48,878 nt of DNA from Firmicutes bacterium UBA911. GTDB lineage: Bacteria; Bacillota; Desulfotomaculia; Desulfotomaculales; Desulforudaceae. The translations under genes were made by a program, and so were the position numbers. The notes under the pieces were generated by a model. It saw only the letters and a program-made list of their open reading frames with translations. It had not been told where the DNA came from and searched no databases. Position 1 is the stretch's first letter. Each line of letters begins with the position of its first letter. This document shows, in pieces, positions 24,943 to 32,360 of this stretch. The stretch lies in assembly GCA_002294005.1 (NCBI GenBank), contig DBEH01000049.1:72874-121751 (forward strand), in the 5' to 3' direction.

Positions 24943-26401
24943 CATTGGTTTTGGCATCGCGCTGCTCATTTTTCTGGTAGTGATCGGCTATAACATCGGC
25001 CCCCTCGTTTTCCTGGGTGCGCTCGGCGGGTTGCTGTACTACATGATGCGCTCCCGGGGGTTGGTGCGTACTTTTAACAAAGTGCCGTCCGAAAGCCAGG
25101 TGCAGGTGTCTTTTTGTGATGTGGGCGGGCAGGCGGCGGCCATCGGGGAGTTGCGGGAGGCTCTGGATTTCATCAAGGACCGGCAGGAAATCCGGCGCCT
25201 CGGTATTCGGCCCCTGAAAGGCATTCTGTTGACCGGGCCGCCCGGAACGGGCAAGACGCTTTTAGCCCGGGCGGCGGCCAACTACACCGACGCCGTGTTC
25301 ATCGCGGCGAGCGGCAGTGAGTTTATCGAGATGTACGCCGGGGTCGGCGCGCAACGGGTGCGCAAGTTGTTCAAGACGGCCCGGGAGGCCGCCCAGAAAC
25401 ACAAAAAGAACTACGCCCTGGTCTTCATCGACGAGATCGACGTGTTGGGGGGTAAGCGGGGCCGAACTTCGAGCCACCTGGAATATGACCAGACGCTGAA
25501 CCAGCTGCTGGTGGAGATGGACGGCATCGACGTGGACGACGAAGTCCAACTGCTGGTGGTTGCAGCCACCAACCGGTCGGACATGCTGGATCCCGCCCTG
25601 TTGCGTCCCGGGCGGTTCGACCGCCAGGTGCGCGTGGATCTGCCCGACAAGGAGGGGCGCCTGGAGATTTTGCGCCTGCACACGCGCAACAAACCGCTGG
25701 CCGAAGACGTCAGCCTGCCCGAGTTGGCTCAGGACACCTTTGGGTTTTCCGGGGCCCACCTGGAGAGCATGGCGAACGAGGCGGCCATCCTGGCGATGCG
25801 CGAGACGGCGAAAGAAATCACCCGTAGCCACTTCCAGGAGTCCATCGACAAGGTGATAATGGGCGGAAAGCTGGATCGGCGGCCTTCGGTTGAAGAAATG
25901 AAGCGCGTGGCCGTTCATGAAACTGGTCACGCCATGATCAGCGAACTGATGCGGGTCGGGTCGGTATCCACCCTGACCATTACGCCGCGAGGCAGTGCTT
26001 TGGGGTATATGCGGCAAACCGCCGAGGACGACCGCTACCTGCACACCAGGGAGTACCTGGAAAACCAGATCGCGGTGCTGCTGGCCGGCGCGGTCGCGGA
26101 GGAAATCATGCTGGGTTCGCGCAGCACAGGCGCGGCCAGCGACATCGAACAGGCGGTGGCGATCTCGGAGCACCTGATCCGTGGGGGGATGTCCGAACTC
26201 GGCTTTGTGAGCCTGGAGGCACTCACTCCCGATACCAAGCAGAAAGCGACGAGTGAGATTTTGAAGAACCAGGAGGGCCGGGTCCGGGAGAACCTGGCGC
26301 GGCGGGAGGACGCCCTGCGGGTGATCGTGGAGCACCTGTTGGAGAATGAAAAAGTGACCGGCGAGGAGCTGAGGGGGCTTTTAAATGGTGCAGCCGCTTG
26401 A
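24926..26401 (+). CDS. FtsH-like AAA+ zinc metalloprotease with a short membrane anchor
   Basis: ATG 24926 follows GGGGGTGG; GTG 24917 is an in-frame alternative. Two closely spaced N-terminal hydrophobic helices (~5-45) replace the usual FtsH anchor, leaving no room for the ~80-residue extracytoplasmic domain. The AAA+ domain (~75-290) has Walker A (TGPPGTGKT), Walker B (ALVFIDEIDVLGG) and the second region of homology (RPGRFDRQV). The M41 peptidase domain carries HETGH and a third-ligand Asp in AASDIEQA. At 491 residues it is about 120 shorter than typical FtsH. It should degrade membrane or cytoplasmic proteins at the inner face of the membrane. Together with the overlapping upstream gene it may form a specialised protease unit. 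Confidence 0.93.
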   Translation: MYKEASIGFGIALLIFLVVIGYNIGPLVFLGALGGLLYYMMRSRGLVRTFNKVPSESQVQVSFCDVGGQAAAIGELREALDFIKDRQEIRRLGIRPLKGILLTGPPGTGKTLLARAAANYTDAVFIAASGSEFIEMYAGVGAQRVRKLFKTAREAAQKHKKNYALVFIDEIDVLGGKRGRTSSHLEYDQTLNQLLVEMDGIDVDDEVQLLVVAATNRSDMLDPALLRPGRFDRQVRVDLPDKEGRLEILRLHTRNKPLAEDVSLPELAQDTFGFSGAHLESMANEAAILAMRETAKEITRSHFQESIDKVIMGGKLDRRPSVEEMKRVAVHETGHAMISELMRVGSVSTLTITPRGSALGYMRQTAEDDRYLHTREYLENQIAVLLAGAVAEEIMLGSRSTGAASDIEQAVAISEHLIRGGMSELGFVSLEALTPDTKQKATSEILKNQEGRVRENLARREDALRVIVEHLLENEKVTGEELRGLLNGAAA

Positions 26402-26412
26402 GAATCGGCTGC
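26390..26412 (+). terminator. Hairpin GCAGCCG / CGGCTGC spanning the FtsH-like stop codon
   Basis: A 7-bp stem (26390-26396 with 26406-26412) and 9-nt loop cover the stop codon and are followed by TTATTTCG. It is a plausible intrinsic terminator. Confidence 0.6.
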
Positions 26413-26429
26413 TTATTTCGCCTAGCTAG

Positions 26430-26458
26430 TTGCCAACTTCACAAACATCATTTATGCT
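26430..26458 (+). promoter_or_regulatory. Putative sigma-A promoter TTGCCA-N17-TATGCT for cinA
   Basis: TTGCCA at 26430-26435 and TATGCT at 26453-26458 have ideal 17-nt spacing. Transcription would start about 35 nt before the cinA ATG at 26499. Confidence 0.6.
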
Positions 26459-26498
26459 ATGTATGGGCTAGTATTCTTCGTTTGGGTGTGTTTTATCA

Positions 26499-27743
26499 AT
26501 GCAGGCGGAAATAATCTGCACCGGGAGTGAACTCCTGCTAGGCTATGTTCAGAACACCAACGCCGACTACCTGGGCCACGAACTGGCGGCCTTGGGCATT
26601 GAGGTTGTTCTTCAGATCACGGTCGGTGATGATTGGAAACTCATGGAACAAACCGTCCGCGAGGCCCTGGAACGGGCGGACCTGGTAATTACCACCGGAG
26701 GCCTTGGGCCGACCACCGACGACATCACCAAGGACGTAATCGCCGCGGTACTCGGCGTGCCGATGGTCACCGACGACGAATCCCTGGTCCGGATGCGCGA
26801 ATACTTTGCCCGGCGCGGTATCGAGATGCCGGACATCTTCATCCGCCAGGCGAGCTTTCCTCACGGATCGAAGATCATTCCCAACCACAAGGGTACGGCG
26901 CCGGGAGCCCTGATCGAGAAGGACGGCAAGGTGATCGTCATTTTTCCGGGTCCGCCGCGGGAACTGCGGGCGATGTATGAGGCTTCGGTGAAGCCGTACC
27001 TCCTGCAAGTCCCCGGCCGGGGCGAAGTGCTGCGGACCAGGGTGCTGAAGTTGACCGGCATCGCCGAGTATGTCGTCCAGGAAATTCTTAGAGAACTCGG
27101 TGATCTGACCAACCCCAGCCTGGGATATCTTGCCATGCCGGGGGAGGTGCACCTGCGGGTGAATGCCCACGCCGTGGACCCCGCGGAGGCGGAGCGGATG
27201 GTCGGGGAACTGACGGAGAAGGTGACCGCCCTGGTGGGCGAGTACATCTTCGCCGTGGACGACGAGATCCCGGAAAAGACGGTGGGCGACCTTTTGTTCC
27301 GCAAGGGACTTACGATTTCCGTCGCCGAATCCTGTACGGCCGGGATGGCCGCGGCCCGATTCACCGACGTGCCGGGCAGTTCCCGGTACTTTGTCGGCGG
27401 GGTGGTGGCCTACGACAACCACCTCAAGCAGGAAGTGCTGAGTGTTCCGGCCGAAACTCTGGAGCGTTACGGCGCGGTAAGCGAACAAACGGCGGTCGCG
27501 ATGGCCGAGGGCATCAGGCGGTTGACGGGTTCCGACCTGGGGTTGGCCATCACCGGGATCGCCGGTCCGCACGGGGGCACCACAGCCAAGCCGGTGGGGC
27601 TGGTCTACGTCGCGCTGGCCAGTGCGCGCGAGACGTTGAGCCAGCGGTTGTTGCTGCCCGGGGTGCGTAAGGCGGTTCGCATCGGCACGGTCAATTCTTC
27701 CCTGCGAATTGTAAAGAATTTCTTGAACCGGCAAGCCGAGTGA
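26499..27743 (+). CDS. cinA: Competence/damage-inducible protein CinA
   Basis: ATG 26499 has only a weak upstream GGGTGTG. The 414-residue protein has the N-terminal MoCF_biosynth domain (GSELLLGYVQNTNADYLG, VITTGGLGPTTDD, PGPPREL) and a KOW-like middle. The C-terminal CinA domain, an NMN-amidase-like module, contains SVAESCTAGMAAARFTDVPG and ITGIAGPHGGTTAKPVGLVY. CinA proteins act as NMN deamidase and/or ADP-ribose pyrophosphatase in NAD recycling. The cinA-recA order is conserved in Firmicutes. Here 327 bp separate it from recA, which has its own promoter. Confidence 0.96.
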   Translation: MQAEIICTGSELLLGYVQNTNADYLGHELAALGIEVVLQITVGDDWKLMEQTVREALERADLVITTGGLGPTTDDITKDVIAAVLGVPMVTDDESLVRMREYFARRGIEMPDIFIRQASFPHGSKIIPNHKGTAPGALIEKDGKVIVIFPGPPRELRAMYEASVKPYLLQVPGRGEVLRTRVLKLTGIAEYVVQEILRELGDLTNPSLGYLAMPGEVHLRVNAHAVDPAEAERMVGELTEKVTALVGEYIFAVDDEIPEKTVGDLLFRKGLTISVAESCTAGMAAARFTDVPGSSRYFVGGVVAYDNHLKQEVLSVPAETLERYGAVSEQTAVAMAEGIRRLTGSDLGLAITGIAGPHGGTTAKPVGLVYVALASARETLSQRLLLPGVRKAVRIGTVNSSLRIVKNFLNRQAE

Positions 27744-28070
27744 AGCAGGAATCCAGAATTCAGGAGCCAGCAGTCAGAATCCAGCATTTGGAAGACAGAA
27801 TAGGTACAATAATCTAGAGCCCGGAACAGAAGCCGTTTACTTAGAGCACTCTTTCCGGCCGTGGGGCCGAGCGTTCTCGTGCCGTTTTGCGGTGTCGGCT
27901 CCGCTTTCGGAAACAGTCCGCAGTCGAGTGCTCTTTCACTGAGGACCTTGTTCGCTTTAAAGAAGCGAAAAGTCTGCCGCGTTTTCCTGACATTCCGAGT
28001 AGATCTTTCCAAATATTCGCCTTTGGCTTACAATGGGGTTTAGAGAAAAAAGGGGGAGGGGTACGGAACA
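27744..28070 (+). other. 327-bp cinA-recA intergenic region with dispersed-type short repeat and a 19-bp inverted repeat
   Basis: No supported gene lies here. 27748-27786 is built from CAGAATTCAG / CAGAATCCAG-like units, also seen once near 48740. A perfect inverted repeat TTCGCTT-TAAAG-AAGCGAA sits at 27951-27969, about 35 nt before the recA -35 box, and could be an operator. No canonical Firmicutes LexA box (GAAC-N4-GTTC) was found. Confidence 0.5.
28006..28034 (+). promoter_or_regulatory. Putative recA promoter TTTCCA-N17-TACAAT
   Basis: TACAAT at 28029-28034 is 17 nt after TTTCCA. The recA ribosome binding site AGGGGGAGGGG and ATG 28071 follow within 40 nt. The -35 is weak. Confidence 0.5.
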
Positions 28071-29108
28071 ATGATGGACCGGCAGAAGGCCTTGGAACTG
28101 GCCCTGGCCCAGATTGAGCGGCAGTTCGGCAAGGGTTCGGTGATGAAGCTCGGTGAGGCCGCCGGGAAACTGAGTGTGGAAGTGATCCCGACCGGTGCCC
28201 TGGCGCTGGATTTGGCCCTGGGGGTGGGCGGAATGCCCCGGGGCCGGGTGATTGAAATCTTCGGTCCCGAGGCTTCGGGCAAAACCACCGTGGCCTTGCA
28301 CGTGATCGCCGAAGCTCAGAGAATGGGGGGCACGGCCGCCTTCATTGACGCGGAGCACGCGCTGGATCCCACCTACGCCCGGAAAATGGGTGTGGATATC
28401 GACAACCTCTTGATTTCCCAGCCGGACACCGGCGAACAGGCCCTGGAGATTACGGAGGCCCTGGTCCGGAGCGGCGCGCTGGACGTGGTGGTGATCGACA
28501 GTGTGGCCGCCCTGGTGCCGCGGGCGGAGTTGGAAGGTGAAATGGGCGACATCCACGTCGGTCTCCAGGCGCGGCTGATGTCCCAGGCCCTGCGCAAACT
28601 GACGGCCGTCATCGGCAAATCGCGGACGGTGGCCATTTTTATCAACCAGATCCGGGAAAAAGTGGGCGTAATGTTCGGAAATCCAGAGATCACCCCGGGC
28701 GGCCGGGCCCTGAAATTCTACTCTTCGATCCGGCTGGAAGTGCGCCGGCTGGAGGCGCTGAAACAGGGCGCGGAGACCGTGGGGGCCCGGGTGCGCGTCA
28801 AGGTGGTCAAAAACAAGGTGGCGCCCCCCTTCAAGCAGGCCGAACTCGACCTTTTGTACGGGGAAGGTATTTCCCTGCTGGGCAGCCTCCTCGACGTGGC
28901 CACCGACCTGCGGGTGGTGGCGAAAAGCGGCGCCTGGTACTCGTACGGCCAGGAGCGCCTGGGCCAGGGCCGGGAGAACGCCCGCGAGTTCTTGAAGGAG
29001 CATCCCGAGTTGGTGGACAAGATTTCGCAGCAGGTGAAGGAAATGCTCGCCAGTCCGGGCACAAAACTGGGGATGGCCGCCACCGGGGATGAGAAGGAAA
29101 TCGAATAG
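28071..29108 (+). CDS. recA: RecA recombinase
   Basis: ATG 28071 lies 9 nt after AGGGGGAGGGG. The 345-residue protein is a canonical RecA: Walker A GPEASGKTT, the AFIDAEHALDP segment, Walker B VVVIDSVAALVP, loop L1 (GDIHVGLQARLMSQALRKL), FINQIREKVGVMFGNPE and the C-terminal region ending in an acidic tail. It forms filaments on single-stranded DNA for strand exchange and SOS induction. recX, often downstream in related genomes, is absent; a spore-protein gene follows instead. Confidence 0.98.
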   Translation: MMDRQKALELALAQIERQFGKGSVMKLGEAAGKLSVEVIPTGALALDLALGVGGMPRGRVIEIFGPEASGKTTVALHVIAEAQRMGGTAAFIDAEHALDPTYARKMGVDIDNLLISQPDTGEQALEITEALVRSGALDVVVIDSVAALVPRAELEGEMGDIHVGLQARLMSQALRKLTAVIGKSRTVAIFINQIREKVGVMFGNPEITPGGRALKFYSSIRLEVRRLEALKQGAETVGARVRVKVVKNKVAPPFKQAELDLLYGEGISLLGSLLDVATDLRVVAKSGAWYSYGQERLGQGRENAREFLKEHPELVDKISQQVKEMLASPGTKLGMAATGDEKEIE

Positions 29109-29246
29109 CAGGCACCGGCACCTGTTTGGCCGTTGAATTCACGGCGGCCGGCCGGATTTTCAGGAAAATAAACCGCATTGCAGCCAGATAACACAAGTAT
29201 GATGATCAGGCGCCCTCCGCAGACTAAATGTTGAGGAGGGTTGCCA

Positions 29247-29405
29247 ATGGCCAGACTACTCAGCGACGCTCTCAAGTACGAACTGGCCGCGGAGATGGGC
29301 GTGGCCCACAAGATTCAGGGCCGCGACTATGGGGAACTCACGTCCAGGGAGTGCGGCAACTTTGTGAAGTTGGCGCTCTTGAGGGCGGAGAAGGCGCGGC
29401 TGTAG
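29247..29405 (+). CDS. Short alpha/beta-type small acid-soluble spore protein (SASP)
   Basis: ATG 29247 follows GAGGAGGG by about 6 nt. The 52-residue product begins MARLLSDALKYELAAEMG and contains GRDYGELTSRECGNFVKLAL. This matches the SASP alpha/beta pattern: a germination-protease-like site (YELAAEMG), the GxLTSREcG core and a C-terminal lysine-rich helix. It is shorter than the usual 60-75 residues, and the G-rich segment before the last helix is reduced. Such proteins coat and protect spore DNA. It ends just before a strong terminator. Confidence 0.82.
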   Translation: MARLLSDALKYELAAEMGVAHKIQGRDYGELTSRECGNFVKLALLRAEKARL

Positions 29406-29419
29406 GACTCTCCCGAACC

Positions 29420-29449
29420 GGAAGGCACCCCGTTAAAGGGGTGCCTTCC
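29420..29449. terminator. Strong 12-bp hairpin between convergent SASP and stalk-protein genes
   Basis: A perfect 12-bp stem (GGAAGGCACCCC and its complement) closes a GTTAAA loop. It lies between the SASP stop and the stop of the minus-strand gene at 29457 and can serve both directions, although no long T-run follows. Confidence 0.75.
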
Positions 29450-29456
29450 AGCCTTC

Positions 29457-31409
29457 CTACGGTTTCTCTTTGTTTTCCGGCAGTTGAACCAGCAGGAAAT
29501 TGACCGGGAGGTAGCTTCCGGACGGCGGCGTGTATTCCAGGCGGAGCGTTCCTGGCAGCACCGGCCGCTGGATGATTACCGCCTGGCGCTGCGGTTTAAG
29601 GTAGTCCTCGGCCGGCGTTTCCCAGACCAACCCGTTCATCCGGAGCGCGCCGCAGTAAACACCGCCCCTGGGGTTCAAGAGGACCGCGGTGCCCGGCCCA
29701 AGGCGCTCGAAGAGGATTTCGTAAACCACGCCGTAGTTGCCGTGATTGGACACCGGTTCACCGGTGAGGGCATCGGTTCCGGCGAGCGGAACGTCGTGGA
29801 CCGTATCGCCCAGCACCAGGCGGCTGTTGACCGGGCTGCTTTCGGGCACGACGATCGACCGGTCGGCCATGGGGAAGGTGCCCCGGACGTGGAGACCGTC
29901 AGGCGGCAGCACCGGCAGTTGCGGGAAGACCGCCAGGGGGTCCGCATCCGCCGGGATGGCGACCACGCAGAAGGTCACCGGCGCCTCGGTGGAAAAGTCG
30001 GCGAGGCCGGTGACGCAAAAGCCCGGTCTCAAGGTCAAGGCGCTCAAGGCCGGGAGCAGGTCCACGGTCTTTCCCGGGGGAATCACGATCGCGGCGGGCG
30101 ACGGGGCGCCGAAGAAGTGAACCAAGTGCTCCCGGCCCTGATGTAGTATCCCGGTGGATGGACGGCTTAAACCCCGGCGGGTGATTGTGACGCGGGCGGC
30201 CTCCGTTCCCGGGTTTTGGGCCAGAACCGCTATTTTCAGCCCGCCTCCGGTTTTGTTCAGGTGGTGCACCATCAGGCGGCCCGGGCCGGAGACCGTGTCC
30301 CGGTAAAGCAGACCCGGGCCGGGCACGTCTTCCGGGCTGTTGGACCTGAGCAACGTTCTGGCCGTGCTTACCGCCGGGAGTGCAAATACCGGAAAGTCCA
30401 GCACCTTTTCCTCAAACGGGATCACTTTTTTCGGTTCTCCGTAAAGCAGGTGGTACTCGGTCCGGGTGTAGTGCACTTCTTCACTGACCGGCACCACCAG
30501 CTCGAACCGGTCCTTGCCGCCCAGTGGGTCCTGAACCTCAAAGGCGACGCGGTGGTGTCCGGCCTCGAAGAACGCCGGTTCCTGGTTCGTCCAGAGGAAG
30601 GTAAGCACATGGCCGTCCGGGTCAAGACTTTCGTTGATGTAGGCGACCGGTTCGCCGATTTTGTATGACTCTTTTTCGGTACGAAACCCCGCCACGGGAG
30701 GCGTATTCACGATCAGTTCCGATGTGTGGGGGACGCTCCAGTTGCCGTTGGCGTCCTGTACCCGGAGCGTGACCGTGTAGCGGCCGGCCGGTTCGTATCG
30801 CGCTCCCAGGCCGGTCCAGGCCCGCTCCACGATCTCCACCCCTTCAGGGTGGTAGCTTTCATCCCGGACGGTGACCTCCTCGCCCGGCCGGACGGGATTC
30901 GGTGTCAGGGTGAAAAAGGCCACCGGCGGGGTCTTGCCGGCCAGGTCCACCGTGATGGTGATCTCTTTGGTGGTAGCGTCGAAATGGACGGCGGCACCCA
31001 GCGCCTCCGAAACAAACCGCAGCGGAACCAGGGTGCGTCCGTCCTGAATCCGGGCCGGCGCCGGGAGCTGGAGCATCCGCTCGTTCACATAAGCTTCGGA
31101 GGCACCGACGACGAGCCTTACCGAAGTATCGGGCCCGCCGAGAGTTACGGTCTTGGTTTGCGCTTCCCAGAACACGGCTGTTTCCAGCGCTTCACCGACG
31201 AAACGCAGGGGGATCAGGGTGTGGCCGGAATGAATCACGGGCGGCACGTCCAGTTCCACCGGTACGGTGTCGACGAGGGCTTTGGTTTCACCGGAGTTCA
31301 GGATGATCGTTTTCTTCCCGGGGACGGCGTGGGCGGCTGCGGTGACCTGAAGAAGAAGGGCGGTGATCAGGATGACGGCGGTGATGAGTCTGGAAAACGG
31401 CATCTGCAA
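29457..31409 (-). CDS. Secreted stalk-domain (copper amine oxidase N-terminal-like) protein with PKD-like repeats
   Basis: TTG 31409 is about 10 nt after AAGGAG; ATG 31403 is also possible. A signal peptide (VILITALLLQVTAAAHA) precedes two tandem stalk domains (~35-155, each with a TLxPLRFVxEAL signature: HTLIPLRFVGEALE and RTLVPLRFVSEALG). Two PKD-like beta domains follow (~165-335, PVAFFTLTPNPVRPGEEVTV and PVAGFRTEKESYKIGEPV). The remaining ~300 residues form an unrecognised beta-rich C-terminal region. Stalk domains are abundant in cell-surface proteins of Clostridia and are thought to act as adhesive or wall-binding modules. The protein is exported; its ligand is unknown. Confidence 0.85.
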   Translation of the reverse strand: MQMPFSRLITAVILITALLLQVTAAAHAVPGKKTIILNSGETKALVDTVPVELDVPPVIHSGHTLIPLRFVGEALETAVFWEAQTKTVTLGGPDTSVRLVVGASEAYVNERMLQLPAPARIQDGRTLVPLRFVSEALGAAVHFDATTKEITITVDLAGKTPPVAFFTLTPNPVRPGEEVTVRDESYHPEGVEIVERAWTGLGARYEPAGRYTVTLRVQDANGNWSVPHTSELIVNTPPVAGFRTEKESYKIGEPVAYINESLDPDGHVLTFLWTNQEPAFFEAGHHRVAFEVQDPLGGKDRFELVVPVSEEVHYTRTEYHLLYGEPKKVIPFEEKVLDFPVFALPAVSTARTLLRSNSPEDVPGPGLLYRDTVSGPGRLMVHHLNKTGGGLKIAVLAQNPGTEAARVTITRRGLSRPSTGILHQGREHLVHFFGAPSPAAIVIPPGKTVDLLPALSALTLRPGFCVTGLADFSTEAPVTFCVVAIPADADPLAVFPQLPVLPPDGLHVRGTFPMADRSIVVPESSPVNSRLVLGDTVHDVPLAGTDALTGEPVSNHGNYGVVYEILFERLGPGTAVLLNPRGGVYCGALRMNGLVWETPAEDYLKPQRQAVIIQRPVLPGTLRLEYTPPSGSYLPVNFLLVQLPENKEKP

Positions 31410-31549
31410 TGGATCAGCACTCCTTGTAAGGGAAAACGGCCCGCTGGTTACTTATCTTCCCTGGAATGCCATTCCATATTCAGCGAGTATCCGGCAATTT
31501 CCTCCTGTGCCGCCAAAACAAATCCCAGGCAATTGTTGCCAAGCGGTGT

Positions 31550-32239
31550 TCAAGCCAGCCGTTCGAGGAGCGCCACGATGCCCGTGGCTACGAAGATGGC
31601 CGGGAGGAGGTTGGCTACGCAGATGTTGGTCACTCCCAGGATGTTCAATCCGATGCCCAGGACCACGAGTCCTCCGGATGCGGTGAGTTCAGCCACCACC
31701 CAGGGGCTCATGAAAGCGGCGGCCCAGACGGCCCCCAGGGTGATACCCCCCTGATAGATAAGGACCGGCACGGCCGAAAAAATGACTCCGATACCCAGGG
31801 TCGAGGCCATGATCACGGAGGTGATCCCGTCCAGCATCGCCTTGGCGTACAGGGTGGTCGGCCGGCCGGTCAAGCCGTCTTCGATCGCGCCCATTATCGC
31901 CATGGCGCCCACGCAGAACAAGATGGTGGAGGTTACAAAGGCACGACCGATTTCGCCGCCGTTTTGGCCCCCCACCAGCTTTTCCAGGCGCCGGCCCAGG
32001 CGGTTGACCCAACCGTCGATGTCCAGGATTCCGCCGATAAGCCCGCCGAGCACCAGGCTGGCGATGACGATGAGCGGGTTTTGGGTCTCCATGGCCATGT
32101 CTAGACCGATGAGGATGACGGCCAGTCCCAGGCCCTGAACCACCGTGTCCTTGATCCGGTCGGGAATCCCCCGTTTCAGGGCCACGCCGACCAGGGCACC
32201 GGCACAGATGGCGGCGACGTTGACAATTGTTCCAATCAA
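31550..32239 (-). CDS. DUF554-family membrane protein
   Basis: The 229-residue protein is almost entirely hydrophobic (about seven helices). It begins MIGTIVNVAAICAGALVG and has the family's glycine-rich segments VLGGLIGGILDIDGW and TILFCVGAMAIMGAIEDG, plus a C-terminal GLNILGVTNICVANLLPA. DUF554 (YqgA-like) proteins are predicted transporters with no established substrate. The gene is preceded (32240-32360) by two strong palindromes that separate it from the GH57 gene. Confidence 0.88.
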   Translation of the reverse strand: MIGTIVNVAAICAGALVGVALKRGIPDRIKDTVVQGLGLAVILIGLDMAMETQNPLIVIASLVLGGLIGGILDIDGWVNRLGRRLEKLVGGQNGGEIGRAFVTSTILFCVGAMAIMGAIEDGLTGRPTTLYAKAMLDGITSVIMASTLGIGVIFSAVPVLIYQGGITLGAVWAAAFMSPWVVAELTASGGLVVLGIGLNILGVTNICVANLLPAIFVATGIVALLERLA

Positions 32240-32257
32240 CTGATTCGTTGCTCCATT

Positions 32258-32286
32258 CCAAAAAAGGTGTCTGACACCTTTTTTGG
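32258..32286. repeat. Palindrome CCAAAAAAGGTG-TCTGA-CACCTTTTTTGG
   Basis: A perfect 12-bp stem with a 5-nt TCTGA loop ends in a T-run on either strand, so it can terminate transcription in both directions. The GGTGTCTGACACC core is a dispersed palindrome type widespread in bacterial genomes. It lies just upstream of the DUF554 gene. Confidence 0.8.
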
Positions 32287-32312
32287 TTACTTGGTGAATC
32301 GCGGCAAAGGTG

Positions 32313-32339
32313 AAAAAGGGGGGACAGTCCCCCCTTTTT
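32313..32339. repeat. Palindrome AAAAAGGGGGGA-CAG-TCCCCCCTTTTT (terminator-like)
   Basis: A perfect 12-bp stem with a 3-nt loop lies 22 nt before the stop of the minus-strand GH57 gene. The GGGGACAGTCCCC core is another widespread dispersed palindrome type. On the minus strand it ends in TTTTT and is well placed to terminate the GH57 transcript. Confidence 0.8.
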
Positions 32340-32360
32340 GTTCGTTTATATTATAGCCGA

